Origin: Vibrio hepatarius
GTDB lineage: Bacteria > Pseudomonadota > Gammaproteobacteria > Enterobacterales > Vibrionaceae
Assembly: GCF_011806575.1 (NCBI RefSeq)
Contig: NZ_JAATOO010000018.1
Location: forward strand, 1-64,000
DNA: 64,000 bases
Direction of reading: 5' to 3'
In this document: positions 16,185-26,196 of the stretch, piece by piece
Layout: each line of letters opens with the position of its first letter
Numbering within the stretch: position 1 is the stretch's first letter
Program-made: the position numbers and the translations under genes
The notes under the pieces: generated by a model
What the model saw: the letters and a program-made list of their open reading frames with translations, nothing else
Databases searched by the model: none
What the model was told of the DNA's origin: nothing

Positions 16185-17030
16185 TTACTCCAACGGCTCT
16201 GTCGGCGCTTGGCTTGCTACTTTCTTCGGCGCATAGGCGACATCGGTTAACTCTGCGGCGTTGCCATCAATCAGTTCACCAAAATGGAAAATACCAAATT
16301 CCCCCGGCTTCATTCGGTGCCAGTTTTCGTTGTCAGTTAACGGCTGAGTCGCGATCACAGACACAATATCGTTCGGTGTGGTTTCTTCTTGGAAGTTGAT
16401 CGTCACGTCTTCATCGATCAAGGTAGCCTTGCCAAAAGGCGCACGACGAGTGATCCAATAAAGGTGATTGGTACAGAAAGTCATCACGTATTCGCCGTCA
16501 GAAAGCAGCATGTTAAACACGCCTTTCTCTTTCAGTATTTCACAGCATTGCGCGACAAAACGAAACACGCCTACCATATCCTGAGGTGGCTCTGGATAAC
16601 GGTCTTCCATCTGCTTTAGCAACCAGCAAAAGGACAGTTCGCTGTCGGTTTGTCCGACCGGACGATGTCGGCCTGTAGCTAAACTTTGATAGTCAGTGAG
16701 TTGGCCATTGTGAGCAAACGTCCAATAGCGCCCCCATAACTCACGGGTAAATGGGTGAGTGTTTTCTAGGTTCACGCCGCCTCGGTTCGCCTGACGAATA
16801 TGGCTAACCACCGCACAGCTTTTTATCGGGTAATTTTGCACCAATTCAGCAATCTTCGACTGGCAACTCGGGTTAGGATCTTTAAAAGTACGGAAGCCTT
16901 TTCCTTCGTAGAAAACAATGCCCCATCCGTCACGATGAGGTCCGGTCTTGCCACCACGCTGCATCAGACCTGTAAAGCTAAAACAGATATCTGTCGGCAC
17001 ATTCGCGCTCATTCCGAGCAATTCACACAT
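16185..17030 (-). CDS. class II glutamine amidotransferase (YafJ-like)
   Basis: Protein of 281 aa with an N-terminal nucleophile amidotransferase domain. Met-Cys at the start places the catalytic Cys at residue 2 after Met removal. The glutamine-binding blocks HIRQANRGG, NTHPF and FAHNGQL follow. It is a stand-alone glutaminase-type domain without a synthase partner, like E. coli YafJ, whose role in glutathione-related or gamma-glutamyl chemistry is not settled. In E. coli yafJ neighbours gmhA (lpcA), and the same pair occurs here. Confidence 0.88.
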   Translation of the reverse strand: MCELLGMSANVPTDICFSFTGLMQRGGKTGPHRDGWGIVFYEGKGFRTFKDPNPSCQSKIAELVQNYPIKSCAVVSHIRQANRGGVNLENTHPFTRELWGRYWTFAHNGQLTDYQSLATGRHRPVGQTDSELSFCWLLKQMEDRYPEPPQDMVGVFRFVAQCCEILKEKGVFNMLLSDGEYVMTFCTNHLYWITRRAPFGKATLIDEDVTINFQEETTPNDIVSVIATQPLTDNENWHRMKPGEFGIFHFGELIDGNAAELTDVAYAPKKVASQAPTEPLE

Positions 17031-17116
17031 GGTTTAAGCAACTCCCTTACTACGACTATCGCTGCAGTTTAAGCACCCGATGAACGGGTACTTAAACGCG
17101 ATAAAATGAAGAAGAT

Positions 17117-17695
17117 TTACTTCTCCATCTCCTTTTCAATTAACTGAATAATAATATGGATGATTTTAATGTGGATCTCTTGAATACGGTCTGCGTAACC
17201 AAAGTGAGGTACACGGATTTCGATATCTGCCAGACCCGCCATTTTGCCGCCATCTTTACCAGTGAGGGCAATACTCTTCATGCCTTTCGCTTTTGCAGCA
17301 TCAATCGCTTTCAGGATGTTGCCAGAATTACCAGAGGTAGACAGACCAAACAGCACATCACCTTGAGAACCCACTGCTTCTACGTAGCGAGAAAATACGT
17401 GGTCGTAACCAAAATCATTACTCACACAAGATAGGTGGCTAGGGTCAGAGATCGCGATACCAGGGAAACCTGGGCGATTTTCACGGTAACGACCAGTCAA
17501 CTCTTCCGCAAAGTGCATCGCATCACAGTGAGAACCACCGTTACCACAAGATAGAACTTTACCGCCCTGTTTAAATGAGTCGGCAATCATTTTCGCCGCT
17601 GACTCGATTTGCGCGATGTTGTTTTTATCGCTCAAGAATTTGTTCAATACGTCCGCAGCTTCAAGTAACTCGCTTTTAATCAGATCCTGGTACAT
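17117..17695 (-). CDS. gmhA: sedoheptulose-7-phosphate isomerase GmhA
   Basis: SIS-domain isomerase of 192 aa that converts sedoheptulose 7-phosphate to D-glycero-D-manno-heptose 7-phosphate. This is the first step of ADP-heptose synthesis for lipopolysaccharide core. The active-site blocks [21 protein letters not shown] (about 53-73, with His and Glu), LSTSGNSGN and ALTGKDGG are visible. Length is exactly that of E. coli LpcA. The later enzyme GmhB is encoded at 5221-5772. Divergent from fadE across a 305-bp gap. Confidence 0.96.
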   Translation of the reverse strand: MYQDLIKSELLEAADVLNKFLSDKNNIAQIESAAKMIADSFKQGGKVLSCGNGGSHCDAMHFAEELTGRYRENRPGFPGIAISDPSHLSCVSNDFGYDHVFSRYVEAVGSQGDVLFGLSTSGNSGNILKAIDAAKAKGMKSIALTGKDGGKMAGLADIEIRVPHFGYADRIQEIHIKIIHIIIQLIEKEMEK

Positions 17696-17725
17696 AGGGT
17701 ATCTCTAATTATTGTGTATTTAATA

Positions 17726-17745
17726 TGGGAGCGATTCGCATCCCA
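17726..17745. repeat. hairpin-forming dyad in the gmhA-fadE gap
   Basis: TGGGA-GCG-ATT-CGC-A-TCCCA pairs over 8 bp with one bulged base. It lies 31 bp upstream of gmhA and has no T run. It could be a regulator site for gmhA or an RNA structure. Between here and 17900 I see only AT-rich sequence and a TGTGATC half-site (minus strand, near 17790) that might bind CRP. Confidence 0.35.
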
Positions 17746-17901
17746 ACCTTATTTGATGAGTTTACTCAAACATTTGCCACTGTCGATAGATCACAGGAAA
17801 CAATTGCAGCTTTCTTGCACTTCAACGCTCATAAAATCGGCACCGTCATCGCGTTTTAGAACTTTCACTCTACTTAGATCACTTTTTAAGCAAGAACGGG
17901 T

Positions 17902-17931
17902 TTTACATTTTATTAATATTTTGATTACACT
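17902..17931 (+). promoter_or_regulatory. fadE promoter
   Basis: TTTACA (17902-17907) and TACACT (17926-17931) are separated by 18 bp, each close to consensus. The start would be near 17938, inside the adjacent FadR-type site. Confidence 0.5.
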
Positions 17932-17932
17932 T

Positions 17933-17949
17933 AACTGGTAAGACCTCTT
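17933..17949. promoter_or_regulatory. FadR operator
   Basis: AACTGGTAAGACCTCTT matches the FadR consensus AACTGGTCGGACCAGTT at 13 of 17 positions, including the AACTGGT half and GACC. It lies just after the predicted -10 element of fadE, where FadR without acyl-CoA would block transcription. Confidence 0.85.
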
Positions 17950-18000
17950 ACTTTAAACACGGTGTAATCCAAAAACAAAGCGCCGAATAAGGAAAAAGAT

Positions 18001-20454
18001 ATGGATATTTTGCTCTCTATACTCGGGTTTGCTGCCGTTTTGGCAACTTGCCTTTACCAGCGAACCTCGTTGTTTACTTCTGTTGCTGCATTGACCGCGA
18101 CCATGGTCGTGCTCTCGATTATTGGAACCGCTGGTTCGGTCGGTTGGCTGCTATATATAGCTGCCGTCATTGTGCTGGGCGTGCCTTCCATTCGTCAGTC
18201 ACTGATCAGTAAAAAAGCACTGAGCCTGTTTAAGAAAGTCTTACCCGCGATGTCGCAAACGGAAAAAGAAGCGCTCGACGCTGGTACTGTGTGGTGGGAA
18301 GCCGAGCTATTTAAAGGCAAACCGAATTGGAACAAACTCCACAGCATCAAAGCACCAACGCTAAGTGCAGAAGAACAAGCGTTTCTGGACGGCCCTGTGA
18401 ACGAAGTCTGTGCGATGGTCAACGACTACCAAGTGACCCATGAACTGGCAGACTTACCACCAGAAGTATGGCAATACCTTAAAGAACATAAGTTCTTCGC
18501 CATGATCATCAAGAAGAAATACGGTGGTCTGGAGTTCTCGGCCTACGCACAATCACTGGTTCTACAAAAGTTAACCGGCGTGTCAGGAGTACTTTCTTCA
18601 ACCGTAGGTGTACCGAACTCTCTTGGCCCAGGTGAACTGCTACAACACTATGGTACAGACGATCAAAAGAACCATTACTTACCTCGCTTGGCAGAAGGTA
18701 AAGAGATCCCATGTTTTGCCTTAACTAGCCCAGAAGCGGGGTCTGACGCAGGTTCTATCCCAGATTTCGGTGTGGTGTGCAAAGGCAAGTGGAAAGGTAA
18801 AGAAGTGCTAGGGATGTGCTTAACCTGGAACAAACGTTACATCACGCTTGCGCCTGTCGCGACAGTACTTGGCCTCGCATTTAAACTGCGTGACCCTGAC
18901 GGTTTGTTAGGTGATAAAGAAGACATCGGCATTACTTGTGCGCTCATCCCGACTGACCTAAAAGGCGTTGAGATTGGTAACCGCCATTTCCCATTGAACG
19001 TCCCGTTCCAAAACGGTCCGACCCGAGCAAACGATCTATTTGTACCGCTTGATTTTATCATCGGTGGTCCAAAGATGGCAGGCCAAGGCTGGCGTATGCT
19101 GGTGGAATGTCTGTCGGTTGGTCGTGGCATCACCCTACCCTCAAACTCTACGGGTGGAATCAAAACTGCGGCTCTGGCCACTGGCGCATACGCTCGCATC
19201 CGTCGTCAGTTCAAACAACCTATCGGCCACATGGAAGGTGTGGAAGAGCCATTGGCGCGCTTGGGCGGTAACGCTTATGTGATGGATGCAGCCAGCAATC
19301 TAACCGTTGCGGGTATCGACCTTGGTGAGAAACCGTCGGTTATCTCTGCGATTGTGAAGTACCACTGTACTCACCGTGGTCAGCAGAGCATTATCGATGC
19401 GATGGATATTGTCGGCGGTAAAGGTATCTGTCTTGGTCCATCTAACTTCTTGGCTCGTGGCTATCAAGGCGCACCGATTGCGGTCACCGTTGAAGGTGCA
19501 AACATTCTGACCCGCTCAATGATCATCTTCGGTCAAGGGGCTATCCGTTGCCATCCTTACGTATTGGAAGAAATGAATGCAGCCTACTCCGATTCATCGG
19601 ATGCGTTAGATAAGTTCGATAGCGCGCTCGCCGGCCACGTTAGCTTCACGATGAGCAACCTAGTCCGTAGCTTCTGGTTGGGTCTGACGGACGGTCACTT
19701 CTCCGATGCACCAGTCAAAGACTCGACTGCTCGCTACTACCAACAGTTGAATCGCTACAGCGCAAACATCGCGTTCTTAGCCGATATCTCAATGGCGGTA
19801 CTGGGCGGATCGTTAAAACGTAAAGAACGTTTGTCCGCGCGTCTTGGTGACATCCTAAGCCAGCTTTACATGAGCTCAGCAACACTAAAACGCTTTGAAA
19901 GCGACGGTCGAATCGCAGAAGACCTGCCATTGGTACACTGGGGTCTACAAGACAGCCTGAAACAAACCGAGTTGGCGATTGATGAGTTTTTGGCAAACTT
20001 CCCGAACAAATGGTTGGGCAAAGCGTTAAGAGTACTGATCCTGCCATTCGGTCGTATTCGTCAGGCTCCAAGTGACAAACTGGATAGCCAAGTGGCGCGT
20101 ATTCTCCAAACACCATCAGCAACTCGCTCTCGTATCGGTCGTAACCAATACATGACAGCCAGTGCGTTTAACCCCGCAGGTAAGATTGAACAAGCGCTGG
20201 AAGTGATCCTTGAAGCGGAACCTGTGTTCGACAAGGTATGTAAAGAACTTGGTCAGAGACGTCCATTCTTACGCCTAGACGCAATTGCAGAGTTAGGCCT
20301 GGAAAAAGGTGTTATTAACGATAAAGAAGCCGCACTGCTGAAAGAGGCGGAGGCACATCGCCTGTACGTGATTAATGTTGATGATTTTGCGCCCGAGGAA
20401 TTGGCAGCAAAGCCACTCCATGAGCCAACACCAAAGATGGAAGAGGTCGCGTAA
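18001..20454 (+). CDS. fadE: acyl-CoA dehydrogenase FadE
   Basis: FAD-dependent enzyme of 817 aa for the first oxidation step of fatty acid beta-oxidation, acyl-CoA to trans-2-enoyl-CoA. The long FadE form has two hydrophobic N-terminal segments (about 1-65) that anchor it to the inner membrane. The dehydrogenase core runs from about 110 to 560, with [14 protein letters not shown] for FAD/substrate binding. A C-terminal extension (DUF1974-like) fills the rest. Length agrees with E. coli FadE (814). AAGGAAAAAG precedes the ATG. The upstream FadR-type site indicates induction by long-chain acyl-CoA. Monocistronic, with a terminator after it. Confidence 0.95.
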   Translation: MDILLSILGFAAVLATCLYQRTSLFTSVAALTATMVVLSIIGTAGSVGWLLYIAAVIVLGVPSIRQSLISKKALSLFKKVLPAMSQTEKEALDAGTVWWEAELFKGKPNWNKLHSIKAPTLSAEEQAFLDGPVNEVCAMVNDYQVTHELADLPPEVWQYLKEHKFFAMIIKKKYGGLEFSAYAQSLVLQKLTGVSGVLSSTVGVPNSLGPGELLQHYGTDDQKNHYLPRLAEGKEIPCFALTSPEAGSDAGSIPDFGVVCKGKWKGKEVLGMCLTWNKRYITLAPVATVLGLAFKLRDPDGLLGDKEDIGITCALIPTDLKGVEIGNRHFPLNVPFQNGPTRANDLFVPLDFIIGGPKMAGQGWRMLVECLSVGRGITLPSNSTGGIKTAALATGAYARIRRQFKQPIGHMEGVEEPLARLGGNAYVMDAASNLTVAGIDLGEKPSVISAIVKYHCTHRGQQSIIDAMDIVGGKGICLGPSNFLARGYQGAPIAVTVEGANILTRSMIIFGQGAIRCHPYVLEEMNAAYSDSSDALDKFDSALAGHVSFTMSNLVRSFWLGLTDGHFSDAPVKDSTARYYQQLNRYSANIAFLADISMAVLGGSLKRKERLSARLGDILSQLYMSSATLKRFESDGRIAEDLPLVHWGLQDSLKQTELAIDEFLANFPNKWLGKALRVLILPFGRIRQAPSDKLDSQVARILQTPSATRSRIGRNQYMTASAFNPAGKIEQALEVILEAEPVFDKVCKELGQRRPFLRLDAIAELGLEKGVINDKEAALLKEAEAHRLYVINVDDFAPEELAAKPLHEPTPKMEEVA

Positions 20455-20471
20455 CTGACTGAATAAATACT

Positions 20472-20497
20472 AAGGGCTGCAATCGCAGCCCTTTTTT
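20472..20497 (+). terminator. terminator of fadE
   Basis: Stem AAGGGCTGC / GCAGCCCTT around AATC, followed by a T run. It precedes the convergent gene that ends at 20514. Confidence 0.93.
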
Positions 20498-20513
20498 GTT
20501 TGCAGATAGCACA

Positions 20514-21764
20514 CTATTTCTTGGGTATTTCTAATTGCATTTCAGGTACTTCTTTCTTGCGCGCTTTGAGTTTTCGGGCGATAAACCACCCCACCAGCGC
20601 GAGTAGAATCACCACTAAATTGCCCACCGCAATCATAATCATGCTCTGGGTTTTCTGTTGCTCACGCATTTCAATCAGCTGCTGTTCTTCCAACAGTTTT
20701 TGCTGTTTCATGCGCTCAATTTCTTGCAAACGGCGCGTTTCTGCAATGTCGAGTTCGTCAACGACACTGTATGTATGTTGGTTTAGGTCAAATACCAATG
20801 GTCGACCTGAGCCCATTTCTGTCGCGTAGACTTCACCCGTCCAAGCGTAGTTGCCCAACACTTCCGAGTACGGAATGGTTAATTCCAGCTTATTACTCTC
20901 TTTATCCGCTGCGCCTTGCACATCAACCGTTTTCTTATCTGGGTCGGTATGTTCAACTCGCGCAGCCAGTGAGCCTGGCATGACCATACCTTGCTCTCCG
21001 GAGAAAACCACTTTATGCGGTTGAGACGCGTCTCGGGATTGAATAAAGGTCGTTTCGATTGGCGACGGGTAAACCAAGACTTCTTGTTCTTCAGCGCGCA
21101 AGAACACGCCGTTACCAGACGTAATGCGCACACGATATTTACCCGCTGCACTATTGATTGGCAACGCAACGGTAAAGACACCGTCTCCCGCAACTTCGTC
21201 TAGGGCTTGGCCGTCGTCGGCAAACTCGCCAATTTCAACTGCAATCGGTCGCGCTTCCTTATCTAAAGTGTCTTCGTCTTCGACAAATTTTGTGAAGGTT
21301 ACCTTGAGGTTGACTCGGTCTAAAAAGTCACGCAGTACTAAAGGTTGGTCGTTGGAGGTGAGCCGTGCGGTAAATTTCAATGACTCTCCCTGATACAAGC
21401 GAGCCGGCAGTTTCTCCGAAGAAAGCTTAAGATGAGAGATAAGTTTGATTTTATTTTTTGGCGTTACGCTGCCGACCGCTTGCCACGGACCGGGCATCGG
21501 ATTATCGATGGAAACGATATCCATAGATGACTCTTGATACCAACGTACGTTCTCTGGGCTGCGCCACGCATAGTACTTTTTCCCGTCAGGTCTGACTAAC
21601 ACCACTGGTTTGCTCTCTTCTGCACGATAGATAACAAAAGTAATTTGCGTAATCGACGGATCGACGCGAAAACGGTTATCGAGCAAGCTCATTGTTGACT
21701 CTTGCGCTGTAACGCCAGAAAAGCTCAACAACAACCCGAACGCGGCCAACCAAACTCTTAACAT
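20514..21764 (-). CDS. conserved envelope protein (TIGR03503-like)
   Basis: Predicted inner-membrane-anchored periplasmic protein of 416 aa, which I recognise only as a conserved hypothetical of Vibrio and related marine gammaproteobacteria. A signal peptide (MLRVWLAAFGLLLSFSGVTA) is followed by beta-rich segments of the Ig/surface type. A Lys/Gln/Glu-rich coiled-coil stretch lies at about 345-370 (RRLQEIERMKQQKLLEEQQL). One transmembrane helix lies at about 375-395 and a basic cytoplasmic tail ends the protein. The mature N-terminus resembles regions that follow von Willebrand A domains. It ends 9 bp upstream of dnaQ on the same strand. Function unknown. Confidence 0.75.
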   Translation of the reverse strand: MLRVWLAAFGLLLSFSGVTAQESTMSLLDNRFRVDPSITQITFVIYRAEESKPVVLVRPDGKKYYAWRSPENVRWYQESSMDIVSIDNPMPGPWQAVGSVTPKNKIKLISHLKLSSEKLPARLYQGESLKFTARLTSNDQPLVLRDFLDRVNLKVTFTKFVEDEDTLDKEARPIAVEIGEFADDGQALDEVAGDGVFTVALPINSAAGKYRVRITSGNGVFLRAEEQEVLVYPSPIETTFIQSRDASQPHKVVFSGEQGMVMPGSLAARVEHTDPDKKTVDVQGAADKESNKLELTIPYSEVLGNYAWTGEVYATEMGSGRPLVFDLNQHTYSVVDELDIAETRRLQEIERMKQQKLLEEQQLIEMREQQKTQSMIMIAVGNLVVILLALVGWFIARKLKARKKEVPEMQLEIPKK

Positions 21765-21772
21765 CCTATCTC

Positions 21773-22516
21773 CTACTGACGCCAGAGGCAGCTTCCGCTT
21801 TTCTCGACGATATCTAATCTACTCTGATGTGCATCTAGTTCATCGGCCGTTGCACGAATAACCTTTAGCGCTTTTCGTCCACCTGCAACGCGTTTTATTG
21901 ATTCACCTCCCATTCCACCGTCGTCAGAACTGCCTGCGTTAAATTGCAGCGAAGTCTGGCCGCCTGTCATTAGCAGGTAGACGTCGGCTAGGATCTCGGC
22001 ATCGAGCAATGCCCCGTGGAGCGTACGGTGTGAGTTATCGATGCCATAGCGTTCACACAACACGTCAAGGTTGTTTCGTTTGCCCGGGAAGATTTTCTTC
22101 GCCATGGCAAGGGTATCGGTAACTTTACAATAATCGTCGGTTTTACCAATCGATGGATCGAGCATACTAAACTCGTGATCCATAAAGCCGGTATCGAAGG
22201 GCGCGTTATGAGCGACCAATTCAGCGCCTTTAATGAACTCTAAGAATTCAGCATGTACGTCTCGATATTCAGGCTTATCAACCAAGAACTCATCGGTAAT
22301 ACCGTGGACTTCGACCGCTTCTGACTGGATCTCGCGATCCGGCTTGATGTAAACATGGAAGTGACGACCGGTCAGTTTACGGTTGATGATCTCCACCGCA
22401 CCGATTTCAATGATTCGGTGCCCCTGATAATGCGGGCCACCTTCGGTGTTCATACCGGTAGTTTCGGTATCGAGTACAACGATGCGATCGTATTTGGAAT
22501 TGTTGCTGGTATTCAT
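21773..22516 (-). CDS. dnaQ: DNA polymerase III epsilon subunit DnaQ
   Basis: Proofreading 3'-5' exonuclease of the replicative polymerase, 247 aa. The DEDDh motifs are present: DTETTG with Asp 16 and Glu 18, the HNAPFD block, and HRTLHGALLDAEILAD with the catalytic His and Asp. The C-terminal tail after about 190 is the part that binds the alpha subunit. It is divergent from rnhA across only 56 bp, so the two promoters must overlap, as in E. coli. Confidence 0.97.
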   Translation of the reverse strand: MNTSNNSKYDRIVVLDTETTGMNTEGGPHYQGHRIIEIGAVEIINRKLTGRHFHVYIKPDREIQSEAVEVHGITDEFLVDKPEYRDVHAEFLEFIKGAELVAHNAPFDTGFMDHEFSMLDPSIGKTDDYCKVTDTLAMAKKIFPGKRNNLDVLCERYGIDNSHRTLHGALLDAEILADVYLLMTGGQTSLQFNAGSSDDGGMGGESIKRVAGGRKALKVIRATADELDAHQSRLDIVEKSGSCLWRQ

Positions 22517-22572
22517 AACAATATGTGTGTCAGACTATGCCAATAATGTGCTTTAACCAATAGTATCAAATC

Positions 22573-23037
22573 ATGACGAAACAGGTGGAAATTTTCACAG
22601 ATGGTTCATGCTTAGGCAATCCTGGTCCTGGTGGATACGGTATCGTGCTGCGCTACAAGCAAGTCGAGAAAACCCTTGCCAAAGGCTACACGTTGACCAC
22701 CAACAATCGTATGGAAATGATGGCAACCATCGTCGCACTGCAAACGCTCAAAGAGCCGTGCAACGTTATTTTGACCACCGACAGTCAATATGTCCGTCAA
22801 GGCATCACCCAGTGGATTCATAACTGGAAGAAACGTGGCTGGAAAACTTCGGATAAAAAACCAGTAAAAAACGCTGACTTGTGGAAGGCGCTCGATGCCG
22901 AAACCCAACGCCACCAAATTGATTGGCGCTGGGTAAAAGGTCACGCGGGCCATCGTGAAAACGAAATGTGTGATGAGTTAGCGAGAACTGCGGCGGAAAA
23001 TCCTACCGAAGAAGATACCGGCTACATTCCTAACTAA
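22573..23037 (+). CDS. rnhA: ribonuclease HI RnhA
   Basis: Removes RNA from RNA-DNA hybrids, 154 aa. The catalytic carboxylates are Asp 10 (FTDGSC), the Glu in NNRMEMMA, Asp 70 (TTDSQY) and the late Asp in CDELA. The basic protrusion [15 protein letters not shown] is also present. Length equals the E. coli enzyme. It is divergent from dnaQ and convergent with the methyltransferase gene, whose stop codon overlaps its own. Confidence 0.97.
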   Translation: MTKQVEIFTDGSCLGNPGPGGYGIVLRYKQVEKTLAKGYTLTTNNRMEMMATIVALQTLKEPCNVILTTDSQYVRQGITQWIHNWKKRGWKTSDKKPVKNADLWKALDAETQRHQIDWRWVKGHAGHRENEMCDELARTAAENPTEEDTGYIPN

Positions 23038-23762
23038 CGATTCGAGACTTTGTAATTGACGCCCAACGGCGTCAATTTTCGTTTCAGCTTCCAGTGTGGC
23101 TTGATTGGTTTCAACGGATAAGTACGTTTACGTGCGACAATAAAATACAAGCTGCCCATTGGCGAAGCCCAATCCCCTAAACTGTTTTCAAGCCACGTCC
23201 ACATAGTGCGGTAGCTTTGCATCGGAAACAACGCGTAGCAATCACACTCCACTACTTGATAGTTCAACACTTCCAACCAGTCACGAATACGCGTCGGAGT
23301 AAACATTCTGCCACTCCACGGCAAGTTGTGCTTTCTCCACGGCATAAGACTCGCCAATCCAGTAAAGCTGATCGGGTTAAATCCAGTAATGATCAGATAC
23401 CCGTCGTCAATCATCACTCGGTCGACTTCACGCAACACCCTATGTGGATCATTACAATAATCGAGCTGGTGCGCGAGTACTACGGCATCAAAGCTTTTTT
23501 CCAAAAAGGGCAAATCGTAAGCATCCGCAATCACATTATGCAAAGGGTTCTGGATATCTAGGTTTACTTGATGTTGAATATTGCAAGCAAAGCTGGTTAA
23601 CTCGCAACTAAGTCCGCCGAGCTTAAGCATATGGTAGCCAAAAAGTTTCGGGCACCACTCGTCCATTCGGGTTTGAATTGATTCACTAACCCATTGGCCA
23701 TTTTTTAGGTGAGACCATGAATGAGGCATTTTTAGCTTTTTATTGCTGCGTGCTGGTTTCAT
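23034..23762 (-). CDS. SAM-dependent methyltransferase, YafS-like
   Basis: Class I methyltransferase of 242 aa. The core has a degenerate glycine motif ([12 protein letters not shown]), an [25 protein letters not shown] segment and an [21 protein letters not shown] strand typical of the Methyltransf_11 type. E. coli yafS holds the same place between gloB and rnhA. Substrate is not known. Divergent from gloB with 39 bp between start codons; its stop overlaps the rnhA stop by 4 bp. Confidence 0.85.
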   Translation of the reverse strand: MKPARSNKKLKMPHSWSHLKNGQWVSESIQTRMDEWCPKLFGYHMLKLGGLSCELTSFACNIQHQVNLDIQNPLHNVIADAYDLPFLEKSFDAVVLAHQLDYCNDPHRVLREVDRVMIDDGYLIITGFNPISFTGLASLMPWRKHNLPWSGRMFTPTRIRDWLEVLNYQVVECDCYALFPMQSYRTMWTWLENSLGDWASPMGSLYFIVARKRTYPLKPIKPHWKLKRKLTPLGVNYKVSNR

Positions 23763-23801
23763 AAACCACCTGCCTCACTCTTGGTAACTGGAGAGATAAC
23801 T

Positions 23802-24560
23802 ATGTTAGATATCAAAAGCATACCTGCATTTAATGATAATTACATCTGGCTGATACAAAATAGCGATCAGCGTTGTGCCGTTGTTGACCCAGGCGATGCT
23901 AAGCCCGTGTTGGATTACCTCAAACAACACGACCTAAGCTTAGAAGCTATCTTAATCACACACCACCACAATGACCATATTGGCGGTGTATCAGAATTGG
24001 TACGCCAATACCCAAACGTCAGCGTCGTTGGCCCAGCCAACGAACCTGTACCGACTTTAACGCTCGCTGTCGAAGCTGGTGACCAAATTGAGCTGTTCGA
24101 CGAAGTCTTTTTAGTCCTCGGTCTAGAAGGTCATACTCACGGTCATATCGGATTTGTCGGTGACGGCAAAGTGTTCTGTGGAGACGTACTTTTCTCTGCA
24201 GGTTGCGGCCGCGTGTTCGAAGGCACAATGGAACAAATGCACACCTCTTTGCAGAAACTGGCGGCTCTACCCGAAGAGACAGAGATCTACTGCGCACACG
24301 AGTATACCGCCAGTAACGTGGCGTTTGCCCTCGCGGTAGAACCAGACAATGAGCAACTTCAGCAATATCGTGACGAGGTCAATCGTCTACGAGCACAGAA
24401 CCTGCCAACAGTGCCAACGACAATTCGACGTGAGAAATGGATTAATCCTTTCTTACGTACCGATCAGCAAAGTGTGATGCGATCCGTTGCAAACCGTACG
24501 CTAGAGACGGATTCACTCGCCATTTTTACCGCGTTACGTGAGTGGAAGAACGAATTTTAA
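23802..24560 (+). CDS. gloB: hydroxyacylglutathione hydrolase GloB (glyoxalase II)
   Basis: Metallo-beta-lactamase-fold enzyme that hydrolyses S-D-lactoylglutathione to D-lactate and glutathione, the second step of methylglyoxal detoxification. The metal motif [10 protein letters not shown], then [22 protein letters not shown] and the substrate-binding CAHEYTASN are all present. I chose the ATG at 23802 (252 aa) because GGAGAG stands 7 bases before it; the frame opens seven codons earlier. The next gene, mltD, starts 70 bp later on the same strand. Confidence 0.96.
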   Translation: MLDIKSIPAFNDNYIWLIQNSDQRCAVVDPGDAKPVLDYLKQHDLSLEAILITHHHNDHIGGVSELVRQYPNVSVVGPANEPVPTLTLAVEAGDQIELFDEVFLVLGLEGHTHGHIGFVGDGKVFCGDVLFSAGCGRVFEGTMEQMHTSLQKLAALPEETEIYCAHEYTASNVAFALAVEPDNEQLQQYRDEVNRLRAQNLPTVPTTIRREKWINPFLRTDQQSVMRSVANRTLETDSLAIFTALREWKNEF

Positions 24561-24630
24561 CGATTTGCTGCTTGTCACTCTAATAGAGTCGAAAGTATTA
24601 TCACCAGCCAAAGTAAAAAAGGGCTGTGTA

Positions 24631-26196
24631 ATGCGAATGAAATACAGCTGGGTTTTAGCGCTTTTACTGACAGGTTGTCAGCTAACCCAGCCATCAGATT
24701 CTGGTGAATCGAACTCCCCAGAAACCAATCGAACGACATCGGTGAAAGCGGTTGAGCCAAAGGCACAACCAGAACAAAAAGCGGAAGACAAAAAACCGAT
24801 CGTCACACCTCAATCTCAAGAAGATGTCTGGAAGCGCATCGCAATGCAGCTGCAAATGCCGATCCCAGACCATCGCACGGTTGATTACTACCGAACTTGG
24901 TACCTCAAGCATCCAGGTCATTTGCGCACCGTCTCACAGCGTGCGGAACCTTTCCTTTATTTAATCACGGAAAAAATCGAACAACGCGGACTACCATTGG
25001 AGTTAGCCCTTCTTCCTATCGTAGAAAGCTCGTTCGATGCGTTTGCTTATTCTCACGGCAGTGCCGCGGGTTTATGGCAATTTGTACCGGCGACGGGGAA
25101 AATGTATGGCCTAGAGCAGAACTTCTGGTATGACGGTCGTCGCGACGTCTCCGCGGCAACCGATGCCGCACTGGATTACCTCACGTACCTCAACAAACGT
25201 TTTGACGGCGAATGGACACACGCAATTGCGGCGTACAACAGCGGTGGCGGTCGCGTATCACGTGCGATCCGACAAAATAAAAAACAGGGTAAGCCGATCG
25301 ATTTCTTCTCTTTGAACTTACCAAAAGAGACCAGTGGTTACGTGCCAAAGCTGCTTGCGCTGGCAGATATTATTGCCAACCAAGAAAAATACGGCATTGA
25401 AATTCCATCGATTGCCAACAAACCTGTTGTGACCTTAGTTGACCCGAAAGAGCAGCTAGACCTAGCGATTGCCGCTCAATACGCGGGAATTTCGGTCAAA
25501 GAACTGCAGAGCCTAAACCCTGCTTACAACAAATGGTCAACCGCACCTGAAGGCCCATACCAATTATTAGTTCCGACTCACACGGTAGAGAAATTCAACA
25601 GTCAGGTTGAGAAGAACCGTGGCAAAGGCATGAAACTGGTACGCTACAAAGTGAAGTCTGGTGACTCACTCAGCGTGATTGCCAACCGCTACAACACGTC
25701 AACCAAAGTGATTCAACGCGCGAACGGGATGAGCAACAGCACCATACGTGTCGGCCAACATCTGATGATTCCAGCCTCAGTCAAAGATGAAAAAGCGTAC
25801 GAGCTCTCTGCGACTAACCGACTGGCGAAAACGCAATCTATCAGCCGTGGTAAATACAAGCTCACTCATACTGTTCGCTCGGGCGACAGCTTGTGGAGCA
25901 TCGCCAAAGCCAACAAGGTATCACACCGCTCTTTAGCCAAGTGGAATGGCATGGGACCAAGAGATACCTTGCGTACTGGACAAAAGTTGGTGATCTGGAA
26001 AGATGGTTCAGATGGCGCAATCATTCGCACCGTCTACTACAAAGTTCGTTCTGGCGATACCATTAGTGGCATCGCAATGAAATTCAAAGTTAAATCCAGC
26101 GATATCGTGACATGGAATGACCTGGCAAAGAGTAAGTACCTCAAGCCGGGACAAAAATTAAAACTGTACGTTGATGTAACCAAGGTGAGTGTATGA
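24631..26196 (+). CDS. mltD: membrane-bound lytic murein transglycosylase D MltD
   Basis: Outer-membrane lipoprotein of 521 aa that cuts the glycan strands of peptidoglycan. The lipobox LLTGC lies near residue 18. The SLT domain spans about 95-230, with the catalytic Glu in LPIVESSFDAFAYS followed by GLWQFVPATGKMYGL and the AYNSG block. Three LysM repeats occupy the C-terminal part, each starting with Y-K/HTV-x-SGD-S/T-L/I (about 330-375, 400-445 and 465-512). E. coli MltD has two. I chose the ATG at 24631; the frame extends upstream into the end of gloB. Confidence 0.95.
   Translation: MRMKYSWVLALLLTGCQLTQPSDSGESNSPETNRTTSVKAVEPKAQPEQKAEDKKPIVTPQSQEDVWKRIAMQLQMPIPDHRTVDYYRTWYLKHPGHLRTVSQRAEPFLYLITEKIEQRGLPLELALLPIVESSFDAFAYSHGSAAGLWQFVPATGKMYGLEQNFWYDGRRDVSAATDAALDYLTYLNKRFDGEWTHAIAAYNSGGGRVSRAIRQNKKQGKPIDFFSLNLPKETSGYVPKLLALADIIANQEKYGIEIPSIANKPVVTLVDPKEQLDLAIAAQYAGISVKELQSLNPAYNKWSTAPEGPYQLLVPTHTVEKFNSQVEKNRGKGMKLVRYKVKSGDSLSVIANRYNTSTKVIQRANGMSNSTIRVGQHLMIPASVKDEKAYELSATNRLAKTQSISRGKYKLTHTVRSGDSLWSIAKANKVSHRSLAKWNGMGPRDTLRTGQKLVIWKDGSDGAIIRTVYYKVRSGDTISGIAMKFKVKSSDIVTWNDLAKSKYLKPGQKLKLYVDVTKVSV

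Noticed and set aside
25650..26180. Repeated segments in mltD considered as DNA repeats
   Set aside because: The repetition is at protein level (three LysM domains); the nucleotide copies have diverged.
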